This document shows positions 34,726-46,972 of a stretch of DNA of 64,000 bases, piece by piece. The notes below the pieces were generated by a model. The model saw only the letters and a program-made list of their open reading frames with translations. It did no database searches and had not been told where the DNA came from. The DNA is from Blastomyces gilchristii SLH14081 (lineage: Eukaryota > Ascomycota > Eurotiomycetes > Onygenales > Ajellomycetaceae), in NCBI RefSeq assembly GCF_000003855.2, contig NW_003101673.1:196734-260733 (forward strand). Reading direction: 5' to 3'. A program made the position numbers and the translations under genes. Every line of letters begins with the position of its first letter. Positions within the stretch are counted from its first letter, which is position 1.

Positions 34726-37516
34726 CTACCCACTACCACTACCCGTGAACAGAAACTGCTTAAAATCAACAGCAGCCCCTTTTTCTGTCTGCCTCCCCTT
34801 TTCTTCCCCTTCATTCAACACATCCACCTCCAACTCCACCTCACTCTCCCCTTCACTATCCGGAATAATCAAATCCTCACTCCCCCGACTTTGATGCTTC
34901 ATCATCGCTGCTGACAAACACCGCTCTCTGCCGCCTCCAGGTCTAGAGTAGCAGGATCCGGAACGGGATGGGGTAACTCCACCATCATCATCAACAGCAT
35001 CAACACCCTCCGACTCTCCTTTATTATTATCCTTTTCATCCCCACCCATTAGCGAAGTCTTTGCCGTCCGCAAAGAACCCATAGACTTCGACCGGTAGAG
35101 CGCAGACTGCCCCAGCCGCTGCAATGCGGTCATTCGGGACGGTTGCCGTTGCTGCCCCTGTGCAGTATGCGGAGCAGGGCTCTTCTCAATTTTCCCCCCT
35201 TCTCCTCCCACTTCTCCCTCGCAATGTTGATTTTGATAAACATGTTCATTTCCTGCCGCAGTCCCATGATCCGCCTCGGATCTCCTATTCGATTCGACAT
35301 ACCCAAATTTATCACGTAATCCCAAAGAACAAGACGAAGAATTCACACATGCATCACCATCATCAAGACCTTCGTCTTCATACTCCAACATCCTGGCAGA
35401 AAGTTGGGAGTCGCTACCTCCAGTCGAAATACCGGTCATCGCTTGCGTCAACCCAGTCGTAGTAGCCGTGGGTTCTTCCTCGGGAAAATTACGATTTAGT
35501 AGTGCATCAGCAATACTAGATCCTATATCTTCTATGGATTCTCCCCCCTCTTCAATTTTCGACTGCGTAATCGAAAGCCCGTCCTCAGACATATTATTTA
35601 CCCCATCCGCATCCCGCGTCTCAGCCTGACTCACCCCGTCAGGAAGCTGCAACATGATATCCTCAACAACATTGTCTGAAAACACTCCAAAATCAGCTCT
35701 TTTAGCCTTCTTCGTCCGCGCCTTATCTGCATTACTAATCCCAGCTGAACCACTTGATTTAGCCCCGACTGTTGTACCCATCCCCGTACCCTTACCGGCA
35801 CCCGCAAAGAATCGACTGCGCTTCTCAGTCCCCAACACCGCGGCTGCAGCCTCCGCCCCCGCTTCGTCCGCGTCAGAACACAGACGCTGCCGTTTTACAG
35901 GCTGGAATTTCGACACAGTCGAAGCACTGGCAAGAAACTTCTCCCTATCGCTGCTTAGCGGTGTTTTGGTCGTACGGGGCGGGAAAACCCGTGTGGAAGA
36001 GGTAGATGGGGAGGCAGTATTTGGCGGAAAGAAAGACGAGGTGGCCCTTCGGACATTCCCCCTCGTTGGGACCGAGCTGGCAACCCACGACCGTCTGGCA
36101 TTTGCTTCAATAAGTCGCTGCTGACTAGGCGAAGGGGTGAGGCTGTTCGGATCCAGTTCACCCAGTGGAACGCGTTTGGGTGTGAAAAAGGAGTCTATCG
36201 GTTTGCTTTGTTTCAAATCTGTGGTGGATGGTAGTGTTTGTCGTCTGGAAACCAACAATCGCGATCTCTCTGGGTACGAGGGTTGTAAGTTTATGGGCTC
36301 TTTGGTTATGGGGTCCAGGTCTCCGCACGCAACTCCAATTGCCGTGTCGGGCTCGATATACGCGCCGACGAATGGCATGCTATCCAGGCTCGTATGTTCA
36401 GGGAGTGGGGAGAGCGTAACCAGCTTTCTAGCCAGAGGACAAAAGACTAACTGGTGCAAGAAGGTAAGTTCGGCCCTCTTGAAATCCTCCAGATACTGCG
36501 GCGGCACACGAGCACCATTCCCCTCAAACTGAAGCATCTTTAAAATCTTCTCAACGGTCTTGTACTTCCTGACATTCCGATACGCCGTTTTGAGCCCCAT
36601 CTTCGGCAAGTTCGCAAGATAATCACAACCAGAAAGAATGCACATGAGCCGAAAATCGGCATCTGTCCAACCGATAAGACTGATATCGCGACACGCTGTG
36701 AAATCCCCCCGATTAATCTCCACGCAATCCCCATGCTTATCCAACTTAGACAGCAACCTTTTCGCCCCAAACACCAACAAATCCGAATCCTCGGAAATTA
36801 TCCCATTGATCATCCCTTGTTTCTCAAGATATACTAGCTGCGCGTCGGCCTCATAAGGCGCAACGACATACTGGATCTTCAACTTCTTCAGCTCCTCAAT
36901 CATCAGCCGAGCCATGTACGGCGTCACGTCGACAGCCTTCTGCAGCTCCTGGTGCGCTTCCGTCACCCGGCCCGAACGGTATAATTCCAAGCCAAGCTTC
37001 TTGCTCTCCTCGCGCCGCTGGGCTCTCGCTGTCTCAGTGCCGGCCTTGCTGGGGAGGTGATCACCATCGAAGACAAGGTAAGGGGTTACACCAAAGTAAA
37101 GCAGCATGCGGACGCGGTTCATGGCAAAGTCGACATATCTGGGGGATTATATTAGCTGAGTGTGGTTTTTACGGTCGTGGAAGAAGAAGAGGAAAATAAG
37201 TTTTTGAACTTTACTTGGTATTATGCTTATCGAGAGCGAGGTCGATGGCACACGCGACGGTACCTCGATGTAACCATCCATAGGCATCGACACCAAAAGT
37301 CTGGCCCTTAAATTTCCGCAGGTTACATGGCTTCTGGATAGATTTGAGGAGGCCGTGGAGCCCTTTAATTTTATGCAACAAAGCCCGAAGTAAGGTATGT
37401 TAGAAGGAAGCCAGAGCAGTACGGAGTAGAGTACTTAGGACAGTTTCCCCGCACATTCCATTGGAATTAGAGAAAAGGAAATAATATATAGAAAAATATA
37501 TACCTGTAATCCCCAT
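34726..37516 (-). CDS. Exonuclease 1 (XPG/FEN family)
   Basis: Three exons (37504-37516, 37215-37362, 34726-37138) encode 857 residues; the first exon codes only four residues plus one base (MGIT-G). The joined N-terminus reads MGITGLHGLLKSIQ, then FGVDAYGWLHRG, followed by the XPG-I block YVVAPYEADAQL, SEDSDLLVFG and the SGCDYL metal site. Catalytic acidic residues of the FEN fold are all visible. The C-terminal half is Ser/Asp-rich and poorly conserved, as usual for Exo1, where it binds mismatch-repair partners. Exo1 is a 5'-3' double-strand exonuclease in mismatch repair, end resection and meiosis. The stop TAG at 34726-34728 is directly followed by GTGAGT. It is divergent from TMA16. Confidence 0.93.
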
Positions 37517-38252
37517 CCTAACTCTGACAAAATCCCCCCTCCCCGCCTCGATATCTCGAGGGAGGTGCCCTAGACAATGTAGGAATCGGGGGTTTGTTTA
37601 CTTCTGTACACACCGTGCAGGCGGGAGAGATTTCCAGCGCTTCAAGCCATGCGACTTTGGTTAACCAATTTCAGATCCAAAGAGGGAAAAAAGGAAAAGA
37701 AAAGAAGAAGAAAATTGACTTCTGTAATTAAAACATTGGAGGAGAAGGGAAGAATTGTTGATTGAATAGAATCTCCTTGTCTCCAGGCAAGTCAAACCAA
37801 GCGCTTGCTTACTCAACTCTTGTTGCACGCGCCGGGAAGACGCGACGGAGCTGGCTACGGTTAGTCATCCACCCTCGGCAGCGTGGTCACGTGGGGGCGC
37901 TCTCCTCCAGGGCTGTAACTACTGCCGCGTCTCACCGCGTTCGGTAGTTCTGCCCAAGCTGGAAATGTTATTACGTAGTACGGAGTAGATAGATTATTGA
38001 AGCTATTATTATATTAATAAGAAAAAGATAAGAAGAATGAATAATATTCCTGCGATATTTTTATTATAAAAGGAATTTTCTGCAAGGTTGATCTTAAATT
38101 TACTGGTTTTCCAACAGGAAGGACAAACAATAGGAATTGAAAAAGAAGACGACCCAGCAAAATCCTATCAATCAATCAAACAGCCACAGCCCAGCTGCTT
38201 TATCGAAATTCCACTCCGTCGACAACAGGAAGAGAAGAAGAAATAACAAAAA
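37517..38252. promoter_or_regulatory. Divergent EXO1/TMA16 promoter interval
   Basis: A 736-bp interval between two divergent starts. It contains TACGGAGTA at 37979-37987, a second copy at 37420-37428 inside EXO1 intron 1, and a purine-rich leader before the TMA16 ATG. No coding frame is supported. Confidence 0.5.
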
Positions 38253-39034
38253 ATGGCGAGAAGCCTCAACAAAGTCCAGAAGCATATCTCCAAAAAGCGC
38301 GGGAAGGTGGATTCACTGCACGAGAACAGTCGCGATGCAAAGCGACTGCGACGGGCTGGCGGGAGGGAGCATAAATTGGCCGTCGCGGCTTCGGTGACGA
38401 TGAAGGGGAGGCAGTCGTTTGGTATGTTCTCTCTTGTTTTTTTCTTCTTTCCTTTTGGTCTTTTTCGATAATTACTTTATCGTGGTATACAAAGTATTGT
38501 TATCGTAATAGACCATGATCACTAATTCTTTTTTTTTTTTTTTTGGTTTACCTCCAGTGGACCGAGTTCATTTCTTCAAGGAAAACATCCCAGAGCCACC
38601 CGCCTCCATGTCGGATGGGGATATGGTTCAGTTGATTACAAGGTGCGCATTCATCATCAACAACAACAAAGTCCACTCGCATGTTATTGTTTCAAAGACA
38701 TACTCATATATCTTTCAGACCTAATCTAATCAAACTGATATATTACAACAGATTCATCGCCCGCAACCAACCCGAACTAGATCAATTACAAAAAGAGCGA
38801 CGGCCGGGCAGGCCACCGGTGAAGCGCGAGGAGATCCTCCGGGAGAGGATGGAGGCGGAGAACAGAGAGTTTGAGAGCGGCTTCTGGCTGCCGGATATGG
38901 GCGCTGAGGACAATGTGAAGAAACTGGGGGCGTGGAATGGGGAGTGGTCATCGATGAGTACGCTGGGGTTTGTGAGGGTGGCTAGGGATGGGACGAGGCA
39001 GCAGTCGATATTTCCGCCGAAGGGGCTGTCGTGA
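38253..39034 (+). CDS. Translation machinery-associated protein 16
   Basis: Three exons (38253-38421, 38558-38642, 38752-39034) encode 178 residues. The start MARSLNKVQKHISKKRGKVD is followed by LHENSRDAKRLRRAGGRE, the hallmark basic N-terminus of Tma16. The joined middle reads VDRVHFFKENIPEPP, and the end REFESGFWLPDM and LGAWNGEWSSM matches the family. Tma16 associates with pre-60S ribosomal particles in yeast. Intron 1 has a run of 16 T before its acceptor. A divergent promoter is shared with EXO1. Length is typical for the family. Confidence 0.9.
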
Positions 39035-39517
39035 TGTTTATATATAGATTTTACTAACCTCCGTTTAACGATATTCAGATTTGTTAGTTCTTTTCTTCTG
39101 CAATGTTTTGTCTGTTCTTGAAGATAATGTCAATTTCCTTCATTGATCTGCTATGAACCGAACATCATCGCTCCCAAAAGGAGCAGAGGACAGCATCCCT
39201 TGTATATGAAGTAGCGGTAGAATTCGATGTTGCCATTGCGCTTGATTGAACATCTCCTTTAATTTTTCGCAGAAGCAGCCTCAGGCATGGAGCTTATCAG
39301 TCTATCAGGCGCTAAACCCGATCCAGCCAGCTCCAGCTAAATTTTTCCGGGTTTCCGTTTCCGGATAATTAGTCCGGGCAATTATTAACAGGAAAACCTC
39401 TACCAGAATAATATAACGACGACGTTCAAAGCTCCAACCCTCTACACTCACAACCTCACTTAATTCTTCAACTCTACAACACTGTAACTGTAACCTTATA
39501 TACTACCTCTATTCACA
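39035..39517. other. Intergenic interval TMA16-MAM33
   Basis: 480 bp of normal DNA, with the presumed MAM33 promoter at its right end. Nothing else is seen. Confidence 0.5.
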
Positions 39518-40758
39518 ATGTTCCCCCTCCGTGCTTTCACCCGCTCGGTTCCGCGCATCTTCTCCAGATCCATTGCCATCTCTGCCAGAACCGCCGCCCC
39601 AAAACCAAGCATCTTCCAGTCCACATGGATCCGTCCCAGATATATCTTCCCTGCTACTGCTGCTTTCTCCACAACTAGAGCAAGATGGGAGCCTGCAGGA
39701 CAGTGTGGGTGGTTGTCTTCTATTTACTCGTTGTTTTAGATGAAGAATTGAGAGAAAGGAAGAAATTGGCTAACGTGTCGCATTGTAGCTGATCTCGAAC
39801 TGGCGGCCAAGCTGAATGAGGAAATGAAGTATGAGCAGAACAACTCCACTGTTGAGACACCACCGGAGTCGGTGCAGTATTATATTGAGAATAGCCCTTT
39901 TGAGGTATGTTCTGATTTTTTGCGACCAACAACTGGATTCGAATTTCACTGACATTTTTCAACATCCAGATTCTACACAAGGAAGGCGAAGATGAAGTTG
40001 TCCTCACAAGGACATTCGGAGATGAGAAGTACGTAGAGAAACCAAATACACCACGTTATTCAATTACCAAGATAACTCCCAACTAACACCTACCCAAAAG
40101 CATTCGAGTTGCATTCACTCTCTCAGACATCCAAGATCTGACCGAGAGCGAATCTGCCCTGGGCGACGAGCATGACGACCTAAACACCCCCATCAACCAA
40201 AGACAGGACAGAGACGGCCAAATCCCCGTCGCCCCTGAGGACAAAATCTCCGCCGCCGACCAAGAAGACGCAGACCTTGAAGACGACCAAATCCCCAGCT
40301 ACCCAGCCCGCGTCAGCGTCACCATCGAGAAGAAGGGCAAGGGCGCCATGCAGATCGAAACCCTCGCCCAGGACGGTTACATCCAGATCCAAAACGTCGG
40401 CTACTTTGCCAAGGCCGATCTGGCGAATGCGGCCAGCGCTGAGAAGGAGTGGACACGCCAGAGCCTGTACAGTGGCCCACCCTTCGGCAACCTCGATGAG
40501 GACCTGCAGACTCTGATGGAGCAGTATTTGGAGGAGAGAGGAATTGACAATGCGCTTGCCGTGTTCGTGCCGGAGTTTATCGAGTTTAAGGAGCAGCAGG
40601 AGTATATTCGATGGCTGAAAAGTAAGTCTTTTTCCCCTCCTGTTATGATCTCTCAATTTCTTACGTATATCTTAAAAATTGCGGATGTACCTGAGACTAA
40701 CTTTGTTCTTCTCTTTTTCTTTTCCTACACAGACCTCAAGACTTTCATCGAGGCTTAG
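39518..40758 (+). CDS. Mitochondrial acidic matrix protein, p32/MAM33 family
   Basis: Five exons (39518-39704, 39789-39904, 39970-40028, 40101-40621, 40733-40758) encode 302 residues. The N-terminus is Arg/Ser/Ala-rich without acids (MFPLRAFTRSVPRIFSRS), a good mitochondrial presequence. The mature part starts with DLELAAKLNEEMKYE and contains an acidic loop (DADLEDDQIPSYPARV), SLYSGPPFGNLDEDLQTL, LEERGIDNALAVFVPEFIE and WLKNLKTFIEA, the p32 helix pair at the C-terminus. p32 proteins form trimeric rings in the mitochondrial matrix and support translation and respiration. The last exon codes only nine residues and the stop. Confidence 0.92.
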
Positions 40759-41727
40759 ATGGCGAGGATCTCTTGCTCTCCGGATTTCCTAGCTGCATAA
40801 GTAGCCCAACCGCAAACGCCGGCACCGCTTCCCTGTGCTGTAACAACCCCTATTCCTCCTTCTAATCCCATCCACCTCCTCTATGTAAAATGACACCCCG
40901 AACCCCCCATTAAACATATTAAAATCTCATAAAACCTTCACCTCTGTATTTTATTATAACTATTCTCTTTCGTACTTTGTTAGGCAAGTACGAACGTCAA
41001 AAGAAAGATCATTTTTTTGTGTGTATTTTATATTCATTATACGGAGTATATAGTTCATCTTCCTCATCAAAGTATCCATGTCAATGTTACTATTTTTCCT
41101 TTTCTAATTCTCCCCATCCTTTCTCTTTTTACGGTAAACAAAACTAGGGGACATGATGCGTTGTTGGGGGTAAGTTGTAAAAGGGTTGAAGTTATGTGCA
41201 GTATTTTGGCTCAACCACCGGAAGATAGAAGGAAGAACAAGCAAAAGAAATTTATACGATCCATTGACGTTCAATGATATAAATTTTGAAGGGGCTGATA
41301 ACTTGGTTTTCTAATTTCTGCACTCCGTATGCACGCAATCTATTTGCGCGTTAGAAGAGAGTGGGGCTCAGTTTTGGGCAAAACATAGGTCGTCAAAGGG
41401 CACTCACTCCACGCTGTATCAAAAATCCTTTATTGGCTGATACATATACATACGCGCCTACTTATAGAAATATTTAGGGGTAGAAGATACTTGAGTAACT
41501 CAATTCGAATCCGTTCATTTGCTCGCTGCTGGGTTCTAAACTCCAATCCCGCCCAAAGGAAATAAAAGAGAAGACCGGAAAACTCCCTCCCAAATCATAC
41601 CCTGTGCAGAACTCATCTGATCACATATAATAAGAATAACAGCGAAACAGAGCCCTTGCCATCAAGTAAATAACTCGCATGAATACCCTCCCCCCCAAAA
41701 AAATTCAAACAAACCATCCATCCCTGC
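40759..41727. other. Convergent interval MAM33-PRI1
   Basis: About 970 bp of 3' flanks of two convergent genes. TACGGAGTA occurs at 41040-41048 and a one-mismatch copy on the other strand near 41,321. No gene is seen. Confidence 0.5.
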
Positions 41728-43570
41728 TCAAAACTCCATAGCACTCGCCCCACTCTCTTCCGCATCCTCCCGCCCCCTCTTCCCCATCCCCACCCCCGTC
41801 CTCTCCGCCTTAAGCAGGCCCGCTACGAACGAGCGGAAATAATCAATATACGGCTTTAAACTAGTCTTCTCGTAGTCCTGCACCTTCCTACCCCTCCCGT
41901 CGATATCAGCGGTGCTGGACGGCAAAACATCCCCAACCATCTGTTCGTCTTTCACAGCAGCACCGTTGCTATTAACATCGTTAGCATCGTCATCCCTCAA
42001 CTCATCCCCGCCCTCCCACGCATTAATCTCCGCAATAAGCTCTCCGACCGTCGGCACGCGCAGCGGATCAAACTGCTCAACCCGCCGAATATCAATGGGC
42101 ACACACACGCGGCCCGTGCCCGGGTGCACGACGAAGGGGCTCTTGAGTAGGTGGATGAGTTTCTTGCCGACCTCCGCGTCGAGGCGCGGGTAGGTATATT
42201 CCAACGCGATGTCCTGCTTCGCCTCTAGGAGCGCTTTGGTGTCTATGGGTCTATTACTGCTGCTGGCGCCGCCTCTCCCCTTCCCATCCTGCTGCTCAGC
42301 GCGCGACTTGGTAGACTTGGCTAGGGCGTCGATGTCGTTCCATTTGTTCACGCTTGAGCGATCGGGCGCCGAGTCCCATTTCCGCCGCAGCGCGTCCGCG
42401 AGCGGTTTATCAGGGAGCAGGGAGAGGAGCTGCTCCGCCTGCTCCGGTTTGCTGAATGTGTCCTGCTCAACGAGGATTGTGGAGGCGAAGTACGGCTTGA
42501 GGATTTCCAAGCTGCGCGCGATGTGCGGGTGCAGGGGGCGTTTGAGGTTGACTTTCTTACCGCTCTGGCTGCCGCCGCGGATAGCTTCGAGGTAGCCCGT
42601 GATCGCCTTGCGGCGGTCATCGGGCAAGTCGCGGGCGCGCCGGTCGCAGACCCAGGCGTGCGCACCGCGGCGGCCTGAATAGACCCAGAGGATATGCTCG
42701 AAGCCGAAATCCTCGCGCAGGGCTGCGTCAACGACTTTGATGGCCATGGTGGCGAAGGACCAACACTTTTGGCAGATATTGGCCTTCGTGCAGCAAGTGC
42801 GGATGTCGTCGTAGTCTGTCAGATCGATGTCAAAGACTAGTTCTTTGGAGACGGGTCTGAAGCGGCTGGCTTTCCGGAGAGACTTGCGGTCGCGCGGGTT
42901 TGTGCTGTAGATGGGTCCGATTTCAAAGCGGGTAGGTTTTAGGTGGAGGATTTCTTTGCGGAGGCTGTTTTGATCCTGTTTAGTATGTTATTTCTCCAGG
43001 TGTAGCAGTTCGTTTTTGCTTCTTTTTTTCTTTTTAGGTTGTTTACATACAGCTCTGCGGTTGGGAATGATTGATAACGTAGAACGGCATTGTTTTGAAG
43101 TGTGAATGAGAATTCTCGGTTCCCAAAGTCCGGCGAGGGTTTCACGCCGTGGTTTAGCCATTGGAAGAAGTATCTAAATGGAAAGAGGCGTAGGTAGAAA
43201 GCGTGCATTATGTCTGAGTCTATTTGCACTGTAGCGGGTTCAGATGGTCTAGACACACGATTTAGATTCGAATTTGCGCAGCGTGAGAGGTTGTAAGGAA
43301 GCATACATACTTGGGAGGCGGCTCTGGGGAGCTTTCAAGCTTTGAGGTCGCAGCAGCGCTGGACGCCGGAAACTCTTCGTCATCATCGTCGCTATCGAAT
43401 AGATCTTCTAGTTTGATAGCCTCTATGGAATTGGGCTTTGCGGCTTCTCCTTGTTGCGCGGTGGTCGCCGCGGAATCATCATGGTTTCCACTTTCAGGTT
43501 TGACATGGCCAGTATCTGACTCCGGACCATCTGGTAAAATATCATTGTCTTCTTTGTCGGAATTTGACAT
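41728..43570 (-). CDS. DNA primase small (catalytic) subunit
   Basis: Three exons (43311-43570, 43047-43248, 41728-42975) encode 569 residues. After an acidic N-terminal extension (DLFDSDDDDEEF) come ATVQIDSDIMHAFYLRLFPF and WLNHGVKPSPDFGNREFSFT, then the joined PTAELYDQNSLRKEILHL, FEIGPIY, and the catalytic block KELVFDIDLTDYDDIRTCC with the metal-binding DxD. The zinc motif CCTKANICQKCW and WVYSGRRGAHAWVCD (SGxRGxH) follow. This is the Pri1 subunit of polymerase alpha-primase, which makes RNA primers. The N-terminal ~85 residues and a Ser/Asn-rich loop are longer than in yeast, common in filamentous fungi. The second donor must be TAT|GTAAAC to keep frame. Confidence 0.93.
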
Positions 43571-44735
43571 AGTGGGCAGCGTAAGGTGATTGCTTGTGGT
43601 TGCAATTCTGCAACTGTCCGATGTCTGATATCTGATTTCTTTTTGCCGGTCGTGGGAGACGCGACAGAGACGCGACGCGAAATCCTATTAAACCTGACTA
43701 GGTAATTTATGCGCGCGTTTACCTGCCGCTTAATTTCAGTGCTACTATTGGCCGATCTAGCGCCATGGAGCACCTTTTGGCAACTTCATCGACGCCCGAA
43801 AAGGCAATATTAACTTCATCTTCAACTTATACAAGCTACAAGACGTTCGTTGCTGTCTGAACAACTTGGTAGCGCTGATTTGGAGCTACACCTCATGCTA
43901 CAGGCCTGCCATCGGCCTATAATAAGCTGCTGACATTCCCTGGTGCTAAAATAGCCGTTCACTTCTCCAGGTTACTAAGTTTTGCACTTTCGCCTGTTTA
44001 TGTACCCGTGTGTATTCTGCGCCCATCCCATCATGACGTTGATCATATAAGCCGATCACTTCCTGAAGGCTAAATGACAATGGCTCCTGTCGTGATTTTT
44101 CGGGGTTACAGACCCCTGTCCGCTGAACTAACCTAAAACCTGAAGATCGATCATAGGGCGTGGCGTTGCTCCGTGTCCGCCGATAACCGGTGATTGGAAT
44201 CAGAGCTCGGAACTCACTCAGGCATGGATTGCCCCGTTCATTCAAACACCAGAACGCAGTCTACACGTGTTTATGCAGGCCATTTGGGATGGTGTCTGCT
44301 TGGATTTGTAGTTACTGCACGGACGGTTTTCATCATCTCCAATCAGGTCTGACAAACCAGCCTCTAACCACCCTACTGCCAGACATTTATCCCAGTGCTA
44401 AACCTAATCAAGGATCAGGAAGAGCCCTATCTTAGTTCTTGGAGCTGGACAGGTTCCGCCCTTCCGAATGGGTTAAATAGCGCTAAGGAAATTGGAGATG
44501 TCGGTGACTCGAAGGGCAGGGGAGGAATATAATGCTTATTCCCTGAGCGAAAATTGGCGCTTGATTTTTTGACTTCGACATCTTTGGGAGCTGGATACAT
44601 TCCAATCCGCTTCAAATATTTTGACCTTGAGCGACGTGGAGCTTGGTGCTCTTAATTAAGTTGATATCAAAGTATCTTGATATCGCAGCAGGGACGCTCC
44701 TTTCTTTCATTCCCCCCCGTTAGCAATTTTCCACA
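43571..44735. promoter_or_regulatory. Divergent PRI1/MFS promoter interval
   Basis: 1.16 kb between two divergent starts, with GC-normal DNA and no supported coding frame on either strand. Confidence 0.45.
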
Positions 44736-46595
44736 ATGAGCAGAACCTCGGTGCAGCTATCACTCCCGAGCACATCTCACCATGCCATTATAAGTCCTCT
44801 ACCTACAGCAAACTCCGGACGTCTCGTGGCGCCTGCATTGGTTGGCTCTAATAATGGATCACAAATGGAATTGGTTCAAATTCCTCAAACGGCTGAAAAT
44901 ATCCCCAATAATGAGGGGACACGGCCTGGCCGTATGTCCAAAGGAATGGCAGCCGTGATAATCATCTCAGCGTCAAGCATGGTTTTCATGAACTCGGTTT
45001 TAAACGGCATGTTGACAGTAGGATTGCCATCAATTGCTCGGGATACCAATTTGCCCGACAGTCTCATGCTATGGTGAGGCATTGCCATTTCGCGGTCTAT
45101 CCTAGGATTTTGTGTTCTTGGTATTAATTTACATCTTCAACTTCCAGGCCAGCATCGGTTTTCGGCCTGACTTGTGGCTGCACGCTTCTGCTCTCAGGGT
45201 CCATCGGGGATCTTATCGGCAGCCGCACCGTCTACCTCACAGGTAGCCTTTTGCTTGCCGCGTTCACTTTAGGCTGTGGCCTGGCAAGAACCGGTATCCA
45301 GCTGATTATGTTCCGCGCGATTTCCGGAATCGCCATATCGATGTGCCTACCCGCTGCTGTTAGCATTATTACCACCTCATTCCCCACGGGCAGGGGGAGA
45401 AATATTGCTTTCGGCTGTCTGGGCGCTGCTCAACCAGTGGGCTTTTCTATGGGCATTTCCCTCGGGGGTGTACTGGTTGATACCATTGGCTAGCGATATG
45501 GGTTTTACATTGTCACTTGTGCCACCGCCCCGTTCTTTCTCCTTGCCCTCTGGGGAATTCCCAAAGATCCTCGCAAAACAGCCCCTGTTACACGCCAACG
45601 CTTAGTCTCTGAAATTGACTGGGTAGGAAATGTTCTCATATGCGCCTCTCTCGGAATGTTCTCCTACAGCTTCGCGTACGTCAAGCGGCCCCCACTTCCC
45701 TTCCAGCCTTATATTCAATATATTATCTACATAAGCCATTATTACTAACATCCCCTTTTCTAGTATAATGTCTGGCGGCATAAAGTCTCTCATCCGTCCC
45801 GGGAATCTAGTTGTCCTCATTCTATCCGCCCTCTTCCTCGTCGCCTTCATACACTGGGTAATCCGCCAAGAATCCCTCAACCGCGTCGCCCTAATCCCAC
45901 CGTCCCTCTTCCGCTCCACCCAAAGTAGCCCCAACCGCGCCCGCAACTTCTCCGCAGTCTGCATCTCCGTCTTCTTCACTTGGGCCATCTTCAACGGCCA
46001 CCAATACTTTACAACCCTCTACTTCCAAAAGGTCCAACACCTCTCCTCGCTGGAAACATCCGCCCGCTTCGTCCCCATGATCGTCTCCGGCGCCCTCGCG
46101 AACATAATCACAGGCCTCGTCGTCGGCCGCATCCGCGCTGATATCCTCTGCGTCGGCACTGCGGCTGTTTCAGCCATCGCACCGCTCCTAATGGCCTTCG
46201 CTGACCCGTCGTGGTCCTACTGGACAGCGGCGTTCATTGCGACAGGAGCAATCCCGATATTGGCAGATACTCTCTTTACAATTTCCAATCTCGTGATCAC
46301 GTCTATTTTCCCGCCGAAGACGCATGGGTTGGCTGGTGGGGTGTTTAATACCATCTCGCAGATTGGGATGTCAGTGGGGCTGGCGGTGACGGCGGTTATT
46401 TCTAATGCAGTGACGGAGGATGAGAGACGACAGCTTGCGAGTGGTGGTAAGGTTGGCCTGGGCCATGATGAATATGCCTTGTTGAAAGGGTATAGGGCCA
46501 CGTACTGGACATTGTTCGGGGGGAGTGTTATTATTGTCGCGCTGACTTGGTGGGGATTGAGGCGTATTGGGAAGGTTGGCCTTAAGACAGAGTGA
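44736..46595 (+). pseudogene. MFS transporter, DHA2/YOR378W-like, one in-frame TAG
   Basis: Exons 44736-45073, 45148-45675 and 45764-46595 join to a 565-codon frame with normal splice sites. After a ~75-residue soluble N-terminus come MSKGMAAVIIISASSMVF, PASVFGLTCGCTLLLSGSIG, DLIGSRTVYLTGSLLL (MFS motif A region) and FRAISGIAISMCLPAAVSII. Later helices reach WGLRRIGKVGLKTE. About 14 membrane helices fit the DHA2 family, close to fungal YOR378W (AMF1)-like transporters. Codon 228 is TAG (45491-45493) in DTIG*RYGFY, where the family has GWRWGFY-type text, so TGG became TAG. Everything downstream is intact. It is a recent nonsense pseudogene, a read error, or needs readthrough; substrate unknown. 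Confidence 0.8.
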
Positions 46596-46972
46596 GCGGG
46601 GGAGCATCATTCAAAAACTTTTTTTTTCTTTCTTCCTCTCGCCTAGGGGTGTGGATGATTGCCTTTCGACGCAACATTTTATGCTCCCTTATGCATATTA
46701 CTTGCATTTCTTGTGATCTTGAGATATGGAGGATGAATCGGCTAGCGGGAAGTTTGGCTTTCAATTTCAGAAAAAGGTAATACAAGGATAGATCGTGTTC
46801 AGAAGAAGAGTTGAAAGTTTTGTTTATAATAATCAGGTTCATTTATTCATCGCTAAGGTTATCTAAATTGACCTCTCAATTAAACATGGAGGAAGTGGAT
46901 ATATAAACATAATGCATCCCCGTACCTAGGCTCTAGACACGGCGACGAGCAGGGGTCTTTCCTATATTCGTT
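46596..46972. other. Convergent interval MFS-oxygenase
   Basis: Short 3' flanks. The oxygenase may extend into it if a last intron is used (alternative stop at 46933). Confidence 0.45.
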
